Assembly: GCA_021153325.1 (NCBI GenBank)
Contig: JAGKTQ010000010.1
Span: forward strand, 1-64,000
DNA: 64,000 bases
Source of the DNA: Lachnospiraceae bacterium
GTDB lineage: Bacteria; Bacillota; Clostridia; Lachnospirales; Lachnospiraceae
Direction of reading: 5' to 3'
The first letter of the stretch is position 1, and each line of letters starts with the position of its first letter. The notes under the pieces were generated by a model. It worked only from the letters and a program-made list of their open reading frames with translations, made no database searches and was not told the origin of the DNA. Of the stretch, positions 33,932-43,051 are shown piece by piece. The translations under genes were made by a program, and so were the position numbers.

Positions 33932-35422
33932 ATGGAAGTATTATATAAGAGTACGAGAAGCGATATTGCACCTGTAAAAGCATCACAGGCAATTTTAAAA
34001 GGGTTATCAGATGATGGTGGATTGTTTGTTCCAGATCATATTCCAGCATTGGATAAGAGCCTTTCTGAGTTGTCCAAAATGTCTTACAAAGAAGTTGCTT
34101 ATGAAGTAATGAAACTGTTCTTAACAGACTTTACAGAAGAAGAATTAAAAAATTGTATTAATAAAGCATATGATTCTAAGTTTGATACAGAAGTAATTGC
34201 TCCGCTTGTAGAAGCAGATGGGGCTTATTATCTGGAACTTTTCCATGGTGCAACAATTGCATTTAAGGATATGGCACTTTCTATTCTTCCGCATTTGCTT
34301 ATTACATCTGCAAAGAAAAATAACGTAAAGAATGAAATCGTTATTCTTACAGCAACTTCAGGTGATACTGGAAAGGCTGCTCTTGCAGGATTCGCAGAGG
34401 TAGAAGGCACAAAGATCATCGTTTTCTATCCAAAAAATGGTGTTAGTCCTATTCAGGAAAAACAGATGGTTACTCAAAAAGGTGCTAATACACATGTTAT
34501 CGGAATACATGGTAATTTTGATGATGCACAGACAGGCGTAAAGCAGTTGTTCAATGACAAAGAACTTGCAAAAGAAATGGAAGAAGCAGGATACCAGTTC
34601 TCTTCTGCAAACTCTATCAATATCGGACGTCTGGTTCCACAGATCGTATATTATGTATATGCGTATGCACAGCTCTTGGCAGAAGGTGAAGTAAAAGAAG
34701 GAGAAACAATCAATGTGGTAGTTCCTACTGGTAACTTCGGAAATATCCTTGCAGCATTTTATGCAAAAAATATGGGGCTTCCGATCGGTAAATTGATCTG
34801 TGCATCCAATGACAATAAAGTTTTATATGATTTCTTTAAAACAGGTACATATGACAGAAACAGAGAGTTTGTTTTAACAACATCTCCTTCCATGGATATT
34901 TTGATCTCCAGCAATCTGGAAAGATTGATCTACCGTATTGCAGGGGCAGACTCCAAGAAAAATGCAGAACTTATGAGTGCCTTATCCGGTGAAGGTAAAT
35001 ATACTATTACAGAGGATATGAAAGCACAGCTTAAAGATTTCTACGGAAATTATGCTTCTGAAGCAGAGACAGCACAATTGATCAAAGCGTTATATGAAGA
35101 TTGTGGCTATGTGATCGATACACATACAGCAGTAGCAGCTTCTGTTTATGGCAAATACAAAAAAGACACAGCGGATGAGACAAAGACAGTGATCGCATCT
35201 ACAGCAAGTCCATTTAAGTTTACAAGAAGCGTTATGGAAGCAATTGATACCAAATATAGTTCTATGGGAGATTTTGAACTTGTAGATGAACTCTCTAAGA
35301 TTGCAAATGTTTCTGTACCAAATGCAATTGAGGAAATCAGAACGGCACCGGTAGTACATAATACAGTTTGTGATCGCACAGAAATGAAAGAAAAAGTGAA
35401 AGAATTTCTGGGGATCAATTAG
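33932..35422 (+). CDS. thrC: Threonine synthase
   Basis: PLP enzyme converting O-phosphohomoserine to threonine. 496 residues, the long (fungal/E. coli-like) type. PLP-binding Lys112 in HGATIAFKDMALS; TATSGDTGKAALAGF and the phosphate-binding VVPTGNFGNILAAFYAKNMG are diagnostic. N-terminal SRGDAPVKASQAILKGLSDDGGLFVP-type region is present. Own promoter; the next gene begins 29 bases later and may be co-transcribed. Confidence 0.95.
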   Translation: MEVLYKSTRSDIAPVKASQAILKGLSDDGGLFVPDHIPALDKSLSELSKMSYKEVAYEVMKLFLTDFTEEELKNCINKAYDSKFDTEVIAPLVEADGAYYLELFHGATIAFKDMALSILPHLLITSAKKNNVKNEIVILTATSGDTGKAALAGFAEVEGTKIIVFYPKNGVSPIQEKQMVTQKGANTHVIGIHGNFDDAQTGVKQLFNDKELAKEMEEAGYQFSSANSINIGRLVPQIVYYVYAYAQLLAEGEVKEGETINVVVPTGNFGNILAAFYAKNMGLPIGKLICASNDNKVLYDFFKTGTYDRNREFVLTTSPSMDILISSNLERLIYRIAGADSKKNAELMSALSGEGKYTITEDMKAQLKDFYGNYASEAETAQLIKALYEDCGYVIDTHTAVAASVYGKYKKDTADETKTVIASTASPFKFTRSVMEAIDTKYSSMGDFELVDELSKIANVSVPNAIEEIRTAPVVHNTVCDRTEMKEKVKEFLGIN

Positions 35423-35451
35423 TTAGTTGAGTTAAGGAAAAGGTAAGCAGT

Positions 35452-36798
35452 ATGAAGCATATTCTGATGGTTGATGATGTAGCAACAAATCTGAAATGCG
35501 CTGGTGAAGTGTTGAAAGACAAATACGAGCTTTCGATGGCAAAATCGGGAAAACAGGCATTAAAGATACTGGAAAAGGAACGACCGGATCTGATCTTATT
35601 GGATATCAATATGCCTGATATGGATGGCTATGAAACAATGGAGAAGATAAAGGAAATCCCGGATTGTGCAGAGATTCCGATTGTATTTCTGACTGCAGAG
35701 TCAGAAAACGAAAGCGAAGTAAAAGGCTTTAAAATGGGAGCGAAAGACTTCATTAGAAAACCTTTTGAACCAAGCATTATGATGACAAGAATCGAGCGTG
35801 TTTTAGAGCTTGAGGAAATTAAAAAAGAGTTAAAAATTAATGCGAGAAAAGATGTCCTTACGGACTTATGGAATCGTCAGTATTTAGAGGAAAGTGTCAA
35901 TAGTGAAAGCGAAGAGATCGATGGTGCTGGTGCATTTATGCTCATAGACATGGATAACTTCAAAGTCATAAATGATAATCATGGTCATATTACAGGCGAT
36001 CAAGTATTAGAGCAGTTTGCAGAAATTTTAAAACAATATACAAGTGAAGTGGATGTCGTCAGCAGACTGGGCGGTGATGAGTTCGCTGTGTTCTTCAAAG
36101 GCAAGGTCGATGAAAAAAAGCTGAAAAAGCAGATCAACAACATTATTCAAGGAATTGAGAAAAAAGTAGCTCCTTTTAATTGTGGTGAGCATGCTATTTC
36201 TGCATCAGCAGGCGTTGCTTTTATGCCAGAGGATGGTATGGATTTCATGACGCTTTATAATAAAGCAGATAAGGCGTTGTATTATGTAAAACAAAATGGA
36301 AAAGGCACTTTTCATATGTTTAAGGAAAAGGAATCCTATCATTATTTTGACGAAAATGAGAAAGAACATTCTCTTCTGGACATGAACCAGTTAAAAAGAA
36401 TTATTGAAGAAAAGGTTCATTTGTCGGGTGCCTATCAGGTAGAGTATGATAGTTTTAAAAGAATTTATCAATTCGTTTTCAGATGTATCGAAAGAAGCGA
36501 CAGGGAAGTGGAAGTCGTTCTATTTACGATCGTTCACAGTAATGTCAGTGATATGAATATGCAAGATCTTAGGGATGCTATGATACAATTGGAGACAGCA
36601 ATCCGTACGTCACTAAGAAAAGGTGATGTTGCTACCAAATATAATAATACACAGTACATAGTCATTTTGATGGACACCAATAGGAAAAATGGTGAAATGG
36701 TAGCAGATAGGATACGAGAAAATTGGAGAGCTTTAGGAAACAAAGAATCTTTTTCTCTTCGATATGATATCCAGGGAATTATAGAAGAAAACGATTAA
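35452..36798 (+). CDS. Response regulator with GGDEF domain plus a degenerate second GGDEF-like domain
   Basis: 448 residues. Receiver domain 1-118: acidic pair MVDD, phosphoacceptor Asp51 (LLDINMPDMDG), Lys103 (FIRKPF). A complete GGDEF domain follows (about 135-300): LTDLWNRQYL, DMDNFKVINDNHGHITGDQVL, signature GGDEF at 207-211 and DKALYYVKQNGKGTF, so cyclic-di-GMP synthesis is likely. The product-inhibition I-site Arg is missing (SEVD instead of RxxD). Residues about 320-445 look like a second, catalytically dead GGDEF fold (ETAIRTSLRKGDVATKYNNTQYIVIL). No partner kinase nearby. Confidence 0.9.
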   Translation: MKHILMVDDVATNLKCAGEVLKDKYELSMAKSGKQALKILEKERPDLILLDINMPDMDGYETMEKIKEIPDCAEIPIVFLTAESENESEVKGFKMGAKDFIRKPFEPSIMMTRIERVLELEEIKKELKINARKDVLTDLWNRQYLEESVNSESEEIDGAGAFMLIDMDNFKVINDNHGHITGDQVLEQFAEILKQYTSEVDVVSRLGGDEFAVFFKGKVDEKKLKKQINNIIQGIEKKVAPFNCGEHAISASAGVAFMPEDGMDFMTLYNKADKALYYVKQNGKGTFHMFKEKESYHYFDENEKEHSLLDMNQLKRIIEEKVHLSGAYQVEYDSFKRIYQFVFRCIERSDREVEVVLFTIVHSNVSDMNMQDLRDAMIQLETAIRTSLRKGDVATKYNNTQYIVILMDTNRKNGEMVADRIRENWRALGNKESFSLRYDIQGIIEEND

Positions 36799-36801
36799 GA
36801 A

Positions 36802-36835
36802 AAAATCTCAGCTTTAAGTTAAGCTGAGATTTTTT
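36802..36835. terminator. Bidirectional terminator between the GGDEF gene and citrate synthase
   Basis: AAAATCTCAGCTT / AAGCTGAGATTTT perfect stem with loop TAAGTT, A run left and T run right. Confidence 0.85.
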
Positions 36836-36846
36836 GTTGCGTATAT

Positions 36847-38214
36847 TTAAGAACGTTTATCTATATCAACATAAGTTTTTTCTTCCCCGATTGGTTTGTA
36901 TGCCGGACGGATAATCTTACCATTATTAGCAAGTTCTTCCAGTCTGTGAGCGCTCCAGCCTACAATTCTTGCAATGGCAAAAATAGGTGTATAGAGTTCT
37001 AATGGAAGACCAAGCATGCTATATACAAAGCCTGAGTAGAAGTCTACATTGACACTGACACCTTTGTACATCTGTCGTTCTTCTGAAATAACTTGTGGAG
37101 CCAGTTTCTCTACGAGAGAATACAGAGCAAATTCTTTTTGTAAGCCCTTTTCCTCGGATAATTTTTCTACAAAAGATTTGAAAACAACGGCTCTAGGATC
37201 CGATTTTGAATAAATGGCATGACCTACACCATAGATCAATCCTGCATGGTCAAATGCCTCTTTGTGGAGAAGCTTCTTAAGGTAATTACTTACTTCTTCC
37301 TTATCCTCCCAATTGGAGATTTCCTTTTTCATAACATCAAACATCTGTACCACTTTAATATTGGCGCCACCATGTCGTGGGCCTTTTAAGGAACCAATCG
37401 CTGCTGCAATAGTTGAATAAGTATCGGTTAAGGAAGAGGTAACAACGTGCGTTGTAAAAGAAGAGTTGTTACCACCACCATGTTCCATATGAAGCACAAG
37501 AGCAATATCAAGGATTTTAGCTTCTAAAGGAGTATAGGAGCTGTCTGGGCGCAAAATATGAAGGATATTTTCTGCTGTTGATAATTCAGGCTTTGGCTGA
37601 TGAATAAATAAACTGTTACCATCATGATAATGACTGTATGCCTGATAGCCGTAAATGCTTAACAATGGGAATAGACTGATAAGCTGCAGACATTGACGCA
37701 GAACATTTGGAATAGAAGTATCATCGGCTCTATCATCATAAGAATAAAGAGTAAGTACACTTCTTGCCAGGGTATTCATCATATCTTTGCTAGGGGCTTT
37801 CATGATTATGTCTCGTACAAAACTTGTAGGAAGTGAACGGTAGTGGGAAAGAAGGGCTCTGAAATCAGTAAGTTCTTTTTCTGTAGGAAGTTTATCGAAC
37901 AGAAGCAGATAAGCGACTTCTTCAAAACCGAACCGATTTGCTTTTGTAAAGCCTGCAACCAAATCCTGTACATCGTAACCACGGTAAATTAATCTGCCGT
38001 GTGCGGGAACCGAAACACCGTTTACAATTTCAGTTGCCCTGACATCAGAAATGTTGGTGAGACCAGCAAGAACACCTTTGCCGTTTAAATCACGAAGACC
38101 TCGCTTTACTTCGTATTTGGTAAATAATTCAGAATCAATGACACCTGCCTGTTCACTTAGTTTTGCCAACCGCATAATTTCGGGTGTAATTTCAGAAAAG
38201 CTGTTGTTGTCCAC
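36847..38214 (-). CDS. gltA: Citrate synthase (GTG start)
   Basis: Condenses oxaloacetate with acetyl-CoA. 455 residues, the form with an extended N-terminus found in Clostridia. Catalytic His residues are in MEHGGGNNSSF (His245) and GPRHGGANIKVV (His281), and the catalytic Asp in VNVDFYSGFVY. The start is GTG at 38214 preceded by AAAGGGA. Could also accept propionyl-CoA; si/re type cannot be told. It has a consensus-like promoter, an upstream palindrome and a structured leader. With the PEP carboxykinase at 41177 it handles oxaloacetate. Confidence 0.93.
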   Translation of the reverse strand: MDNNSFSEITPEIMRLAKLSEQAGVIDSELFTKYEVKRGLRDLNGKGVLAGLTNISDVRATEIVNGVSVPAHGRLIYRGYDVQDLVAGFTKANRFGFEEVAYLLLFDKLPTEKELTDFRALLSHYRSLPTSFVRDIIMKAPSKDMMNTLARSVLTLYSYDDRADDTSIPNVLRQCLQLISLFPLLSIYGYQAYSHYHDGNSLFIHQPKPELSTAENILHILRPDSSYTPLEAKILDIALVLHMEHGGGNNSSFTTHVVTSSLTDTYSTIAAAIGSLKGPRHGGANIKVVQMFDVMKKEISNWEDKEEVSNYLKKLLHKEAFDHAGLIYGVGHAIYSKSDPRAVVFKSFVEKLSEEKGLQKEFALYSLVEKLAPQVISEERQMYKGVSVNVDFYSGFVYSMLGLPLELYTPIFAIARIVGWSAHRLEELANNGKIIRPAYKPIGEEKTYVDIDKRS

Positions 38215-38242
38215 GGAATCATCCCTTTCGTTTTAATTTATT

Positions 38243-38291
38243 CAGGCTTTTCCGGCTGTGTCTCTTTCGCACATTGCTATGTGAAAGCCTG
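38243..38291 (-). promoter_or_regulatory. Structured leader of the citrate synthase mRNA
   Basis: Outer stem CAGGCTTT / AAAGCCTG (arms 38243-38250 and 38284-38291) enclosing a hairpin CACAT-TGCT-ATGTG (38270-38274, 38279-38283). It fills most of the 80-base untranslated leader. No T tract, so not a terminator; no known riboswitch recognised. Confidence 0.4.
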
Positions 38292-38300
38292 AACATTTCT

Positions 38301-38330
38301 ATCATACCATGTGTTTTTTACCTGTGACAA
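38301..38330 (-). promoter_or_regulatory. Promoter of citrate synthase
   Basis: Minus strand TTGTCA (38330-38325), 18-base spacer, TATGAT (38306-38301). Confidence 0.65.
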
Positions 38331-38349
38331 GTTAATTCGGTAAATTAAC
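38331..38349. promoter_or_regulatory. Palindrome abutting the citrate synthase -35
   Basis: GTTAATT-CGGTA-AATTAAC, perfect seven-base arms, directly upstream of the -35 hexamer; placement fits an activator site or an overlapping repressor. Confidence 0.45.
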
Positions 38350-38483
38350 AAAATTTTAATAAAAAATTCTTATTCGGGGAACAAAATGAATATAGATTTT
38401 TTATGTGCTGCGTATTACAATAATGGAAGCAAAACGAAAGCGTGCCTTATCAAAAGTTTGAAGTAAGGTGGAAAGGAAAAAAG

Positions 38484-39149
38484 ATGACAAAACAAGAAAT
38501 GTTAAATCATGTAGATCATACACAGTTAAAAGCGTTTGCGACATGGAAAGATATGGAGAAACTTTGTGAAGAAGCGATAGAATTTCAGACAGCATCGGTC
38601 TGTGTACCACCATGTTACATTAAAAGAATCCATGATGCTTATGGAGAGAAAATAAATATATGTACGGTAATTGGTTTCCCGCTTGGATATAGTGTTACTG
38701 CGGCAAAGATCACGGAGACAAAGGAAGCTTTAAAAGATGGAGCAAATGAGATTGATATGGTTGTAAATATCAGTGATGTGAAAAACGGATACTTTGACAA
38801 AGTAGAAGAAGAGATCCGTGCCATAAAAGAAGTATGTGGTGATCATATCTTAAAGGTGATCATTGAGACCTGTTATTTAACAGAGGAAGAAAAGATTGCG
38901 ATGTGTAAGGCGGTTACCAATGCGGGAGCAGATTTCATTAAAACATCTACTGGTTTTGGAACAGGAGGAGCTACCTTGGAAGACATCCAACTGTTTAAAA
39001 AATATATTGGTAAAGATGTAAAAATGAAAGCGGCAGGCGGAGTGAAGACAGCAGAAGATTTAGAAAACTTTTTAAAAGAAGGCTGTGAGCGAATCGGTAC
39101 TTCTTCTGCAGTAGGTTTACTGAATGGAGAAGAGACAAAAGGCTATTAG
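38484..39149 (+). CDS. deoC: Deoxyribose-phosphate aldolase
   Basis: Class I aldolase cleaving 2-deoxyribose 5-phosphate to glyceraldehyde 3-phosphate and acetaldehyde. 221 residues: LNHVDHTQLKAF at the start, VIGFPLGYSVTAAKITETKEALKDGANEIDMVVNI (Asp91), Schiff-base Lys153 in FIKTSTGFGTGGAT, and Lys182 in MKAAGGVKTAEDL. Start at ATG 38484 after GGAAAGGA; an upstream in-frame GTG (38442) lacks a site and would add non-family residues. No deoxynucleoside operon around it; an aminopeptidase gene follows after 13 bases. Confidence 0.95.
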   Translation: MTKQEMLNHVDHTQLKAFATWKDMEKLCEEAIEFQTASVCVPPCYIKRIHDAYGEKINICTVIGFPLGYSVTAAKITETKEALKDGANEIDMVVNISDVKNGYFDKVEEEIRAIKEVCGDHILKVIIETCYLTEEEKIAMCKAVTNAGADFIKTSTGFGTGGATLEDIQLFKKYIGKDVKMKAAGGVKTAEDLENFLKEGCERIGTSSAVGLLNGEETKGY

Positions 39150-39162
39150 AAAGGGAAAATAA

Positions 39163-40962
39163 ATGGAGAATGAAAAAATAGTAGAACGCCTTGCGCTTTT
39201 AAGAGATAAGATGCAGCAGAATGGAATTGATTTTTATATGATTCCGACCGCGGATTTTCATAATTCGGAATATGTGGATAAGCATTTTAAAGTCCGCGAA
39301 TTTTTTTCTAATTTTTCCGGTTCGAATGGAACACTGATCGTAGGAAAAAAAGAAACTGGACTGTGGACAGATGGCAGATATTTTATTCAGGCAGAAAATG
39401 AACTTAGAGGAACTGGAATTTCGTTATTCCGCATGAATGAAGATGGAGTGCCCACAATCATAGAATATTTGGAAACAGAAATGCAGGCAGGGGATACGCT
39501 TGGTTTTGATGGAAGAGTGGCAGACTGCAATTTTGGAAAGAAGTTGGAAGAAAAGCTTGGACAAAAGGGTGCTTTTATCAAATATGGAATGGATCTGGCA
39601 GAGGGAATCTGGGTGGACCGACCGACCCTGCCTTGCCATGAAGTTTTTATTTTGCCGGAAGACATCTGTGGACAGACCTGTGAAGAAAAGCTTGAAAAAG
39701 TGAGGGAAAAGATGAGAGAGAAAAATGCATCTTATTTTCTCCTTAGCAAATTGGATGACCTTATGTGGCTTTTTAATATCAGGGGAATGGATGTGACCTG
39801 TAATCCGGTAGCACTTTCTTATGGGTTTGTTACAAGGAAGGAATGTTTTTTCTTCTTACAGCAGGGCGCAGTGACGGAAGCATTCAGACAGTATTGTGAG
39901 AAATACAATATTATTTTAAAGGACTATCATGAAATTACAAAATTTCTAAAAGAATATTCTTATGAAGGAGCAGTGCTTTATGATGCAGCCCATTTAAATT
40001 ATGCTTTGTACAGTACTGTGTCAGAGAAGGCACAAATGATAAACGCAGCGAATCCTACGGAAGCGTTAAAAGCGGTCAAAAATGAAGTGGAACTGCAAAA
40101 TATGCGGGAGGTCTTTTTACGCGATAATGTCATTGTAACAAAATTTATTTACTGGTTAAAAAAGAATATTGGAAAGACTCCGCTCAATGAATATACAGCA
40201 GCTATGAAGTTAGATTCTATGCGTCGGCAGGCGGAAGGGTTTCTTGATCTGTCTTTTGAAACGATTGCCGGTTATAAAGAAAATGCTGCCATGATGCATT
40301 ATGAAGCAACAAAAGAAAATAACAAGCAGCTGGAGCCGGAGGGGATGTTGTTAGTAGATTCCGGAGGACAGTATCTTGGTGGTACAACGGATATTACGAG
40401 AACGATCGTACTTGGTGAGATCAGTGAGGAAATGAAACAGCATTTTTGTGCAGTGGCAGCAGGAATGCTACGCTTGACCAATGCTAATTTCCTTTATGGA
40501 TGTACCGGAAGAAATCTGGATATCCTTGCAAGAGGTCCTGTATGGGAGCTGAATATGGATTATAAGTGTGGAACGGGACATGGAGTCGGTTATATACTGA
40601 ATGTCCATGAAGGACCACAAAATATTCGGTGGAAGTTTGTGGAAGGGCAGAAAGAGTGTGCGCTTGAGGAAGGCATGATCGTGACGAATGAGCCGGGTGT
40701 TTACAGAGAAGGAAGCCATGGGATTCGTACAGAAAATGTGTTGCTTGTCAGAAAAGGAGAAAAAAATGGTGATGGTCAATTTATGCATTTTGAGACGTTG
40801 ACCTTTGTACCGATCGATCGAGCTGCTTTAGACCAAAAATATTTGACGAAAACCGATATAAAGTTGATAAATAATTATCATAAAGAGGTTTATAGACGAA
40901 TAGCACCATATCTGACAGAAGAAGAGAAAGAGTGGCTTAAGGCAGAAACTATGCCGATTTAG
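39163..40962 (+). CDS. Xaa-Pro aminopeptidase (peptidase M24B, aminopeptidase P type)
   Basis: 599 residues, the three-domain eukaryote-like form: two creatinase-type N-terminal domains and a C-terminal pita-bread metallopeptidase. Metal ligands appear in order: LLVDSGGQYLGGTTDITRT (two Asp), GTGHGVGYILNVHEGP (His), TNEPGVYREGSHGIRTENVLLV (two Glu). Removes N-terminal residues before proline; cytosolic. Close to deoC, so likely co-transcribed. No terminator is visible after it. Confidence 0.93.
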   Translation: MENEKIVERLALLRDKMQQNGIDFYMIPTADFHNSEYVDKHFKVREFFSNFSGSNGTLIVGKKETGLWTDGRYFIQAENELRGTGISLFRMNEDGVPTIIEYLETEMQAGDTLGFDGRVADCNFGKKLEEKLGQKGAFIKYGMDLAEGIWVDRPTLPCHEVFILPEDICGQTCEEKLEKVREKMREKNASYFLLSKLDDLMWLFNIRGMDVTCNPVALSYGFVTRKECFFFLQQGAVTEAFRQYCEKYNIILKDYHEITKFLKEYSYEGAVLYDAAHLNYALYSTVSEKAQMINAANPTEALKAVKNEVELQNMREVFLRDNVIVTKFIYWLKKNIGKTPLNEYTAAMKLDSMRRQAEGFLDLSFETIAGYKENAAMMHYEATKENNKQLEPEGMLLVDSGGQYLGGTTDITRTIVLGEISEEMKQHFCAVAAGMLRLTNANFLYGCTGRNLDILARGPVWELNMDYKCGTGHGVGYILNVHEGPQNIRWKFVEGQKECALEEGMIVTNEPGVYREGSHGIRTENVLLVRKGEKNGDGQFMHFETLTFVPIDRAALDQKYLTKTDIKLINNYHKEVYRRIAPYLTEEEKEWLKAETMPI

Positions 40963-41030
40963 AAGGCGTAAAATTTTTGCAAAATAAAGTAGAATGTAGA
41001 AAAATGTAGAAAAATTAGCCATTATGATTA

Positions 41031-41059
41031 TTGACTTTTAAAGGAACGTCTGCCATAAT
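41031..41059 (+). promoter_or_regulatory. Promoter of pckA
   Basis: TTGACT (41031-41036), 17-base spacer, CATAAT (41054-41059), with about 110 bases of leader to the ATG. Confidence 0.65.
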
Positions 41060-41066
41060 TAACTTG

Positions 41067-41081
41067 CTGTACTAGGTACAG
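41067..41081. promoter_or_regulatory. Palindrome at the pckA start site
   Basis: CTGTAC-TAG-GTACAG, perfect six-base arms, begins seven bases after the -10, over the expected transcription start; repressor operator candidate. Confidence 0.45.
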
Positions 41082-41176
41082 TGCCAATTAAGAAAAAATC
41101 GGTATCTTATTTAGAAAAGAATACTTTAAAACGGATGCCGGTCTTTCATACATAATTAATCTAAGGAGGATGTAAT

Positions 41177-42889
41177 ATGTCAACAAAAGCTTATTATCCT
41201 ATTTCCGAAATCGGTGCAGGAAAAGTTGGTTTTTCTAAAACCCGTTCCATTATTGAAGCAGCTTTTTACGGAAACAACGTGGTAAAAGTTAACACATTAA
41301 AGGAAGCTTATGAATTAGCTAAAAATTCACCTGGTACTATCGTAACAGATATGCCTGTTTACAGAGGAGAAGAATTTGGTCTTGAAAAAGACGCTAAAGT
41401 TCTTTTATTTAACGATGGTGCAGTAACAGGCCGTTACGCAGCAGCTCGTCGTATCAAAGGCGAACCTGGTGTAGATGCAGCTAAACTTGATAAAGTAGCT
41501 ATGGACGCTGTTTATGAAACACGTTGGAAAACAATGTATCATGCAGAATGTTTCGTAGGTCTTGATCCAGAATTTATGGTAAAAGCTCACCTTCTTATTC
41601 CAGAAGGAGAAGAAAACATCATGTACAACTGGATGCTGAACTTCCAGTACATGTCAGATGAATACGTAAAAATGTACAAAAATTCTAAACCTGTTGGCGA
41701 TGGAAAAGAGCCAGATATTTATATCTTCTCTGATCCTCAGTGGGTACCAGGCAACCGTCCTGACGTAGATTACAGCTGCTTAAGCGATCCGCTTACACTT
41801 TGCTACTTCGATACAGATCAGAACTGTGCTTGTATCTTAGGTATGAGATATTTTGGTGAACACAAAAAAGGAACTCTTACAATGGCTTGGGCTATTGCAA
41901 ACAGAAATGGTTATGCATCTTGCCATGGTGGACAGAAAGAATACACATTAGCAGATGGTTCTAAATACGTTGCTTCTGTATTCGGTTTATCAGGTTCAGG
42001 TAAATCTACATTAACTCATGCAAAACATGGCGGAAAATATCCGATCACTGTTCTTCATGATGATGCTTTCATTATCAATACAGATACATGTTCTTCTGTA
42101 GCATTAGAGCCTACATACTTTGATAAAACAGCAGACTATCCTACAGGATGTCCTGATAATCAGTACTTATTATCAGCTCAGAACTGTTCTTGTACATTAG
42201 ATGAAGAAGGAAAGATTCAGTTAGTAACAGAAGATATCAGAAATGGTAATGGACGTGCTATCAAATCTAAATTATGGTCTCCAAACCGTGTAGATAAGAT
42301 TGATGCTCCTGTAAATGCAATCTTCTGGATTATGAAAGACCCTACAATTCCTCCAGTAGTTAAATTGAAAGGTGCTGCATTAGCATCTGTTATGGGTGCA
42401 ACTCTTGCAACAAAAACTTCTACAGCAGAACGTGTTGCAGCTGGTACAGATATGAACGCTCTTCGTATCGTTCCTTACGCTAACCCATTCAGAACTTATC
42501 CATTAGTAAATGACTATGAGAAGTTCAAAAAATTAGTAGAACAGAAGAACGTAGACTGCTATATCGTAAATACAGGTGACTTCATGGGTAAAAAGGTTAA
42601 ACCTGCTGATACTTTAGGAATTCTTGAAACAATCGTTGAAGGAAAAGCTAAATTCGAAGCATGGGGACCTTTCGAAGATATCGAAATCATGTACGACTGG
42701 TCTGGAAAGACAGGCGATTTCACACCTGACTTAAATGACAAAGAATACGTTGCACAGTTAAAGAATGCGATGGAAAATCGTGTACAGGCAGTAGAAGGTT
42801 TCGCAACTAAGAAAGAAGGCTATGACAAGCTTCCTGATGAAGCACTTGCAGCATTACAGAAACTTGTTGATGAAGCAGCTTCTATCTAA
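41177..42889 (+). CDS. pckA: Phosphoenolpyruvate carboxykinase (ATP), divergent form
   Basis: Interconverts oxaloacetate + ATP and PEP + CO2 + ADP. 570 residues, longer than the E. coli enzyme (540), and with a different N-terminus (STKAYYPISEIGAGKVGFSKTRSI). The kinase P-loop is FGLSGSGKSTLTHAKHGG, followed by the metal-binding HDDAFIINTDT. Very frequent preferred codons point to strong expression. In anaerobes it often runs in the carboxylating direction to make oxaloacetate. Ribosome site AAGGAGG. Own promoter and terminator. Confidence 0.92.
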   Translation: MSTKAYYPISEIGAGKVGFSKTRSIIEAAFYGNNVVKVNTLKEAYELAKNSPGTIVTDMPVYRGEEFGLEKDAKVLLFNDGAVTGRYAAARRIKGEPGVDAAKLDKVAMDAVYETRWKTMYHAECFVGLDPEFMVKAHLLIPEGEENIMYNWMLNFQYMSDEYVKMYKNSKPVGDGKEPDIYIFSDPQWVPGNRPDVDYSCLSDPLTLCYFDTDQNCACILGMRYFGEHKKGTLTMAWAIANRNGYASCHGGQKEYTLADGSKYVASVFGLSGSGKSTLTHAKHGGKYPITVLHDDAFIINTDTCSSVALEPTYFDKTADYPTGCPDNQYLLSAQNCSCTLDEEGKIQLVTEDIRNGNGRAIKSKLWSPNRVDKIDAPVNAIFWIMKDPTIPPVVKLKGAALASVMGATLATKTSTAERVAAGTDMNALRIVPYANPFRTYPLVNDYEKFKKLVEQKNVDCYIVNTGDFMGKKVKPADTLGILETIVEGKAKFEAWGPFEDIEIMYDWSGKTGDFTPDLNDKEYVAQLKNAMENRVQAVEGFATKKEGYDKLPDEALAALQKLVDEAASI

Positions 42890-42916
42890 TCAAATAAGAT
42901 TTATTCAAAAAAGTGA

Positions 42917-42947
42917 GACGAACTCCGAAAGGGGTTCGTCTTTTTTT
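42917..42947 (+). terminator. Terminator of pckA
   Basis: GACGAACTCC / GGGGTTCGTC stem (one wobble) with GAAA tetraloop, then seven T. Confidence 0.88.
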
Positions 42948-43051
42948 CTGTTTTTATGCGGTGCTTTAGGCTTGCAACATAAAACGTCATTCTTATATAA
43001 TATTTGAGAACAGGAAAAGGCTTTTTTTGCCAGGAATGAGGAGGATTTGAC

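Noticed and set aside
38442..38483. Upstream GTG extension of deoC
   Set aside because: No ribosome site, and the added residues do not match the family start.
41061..41081. pckA palindrome as a CcpA cre site or CRP site
   Set aside because: CTGTAC-TAG-GTACAG does not fit the cre consensus (WTGNAANCGNWNNCWW) nor the CRP site.
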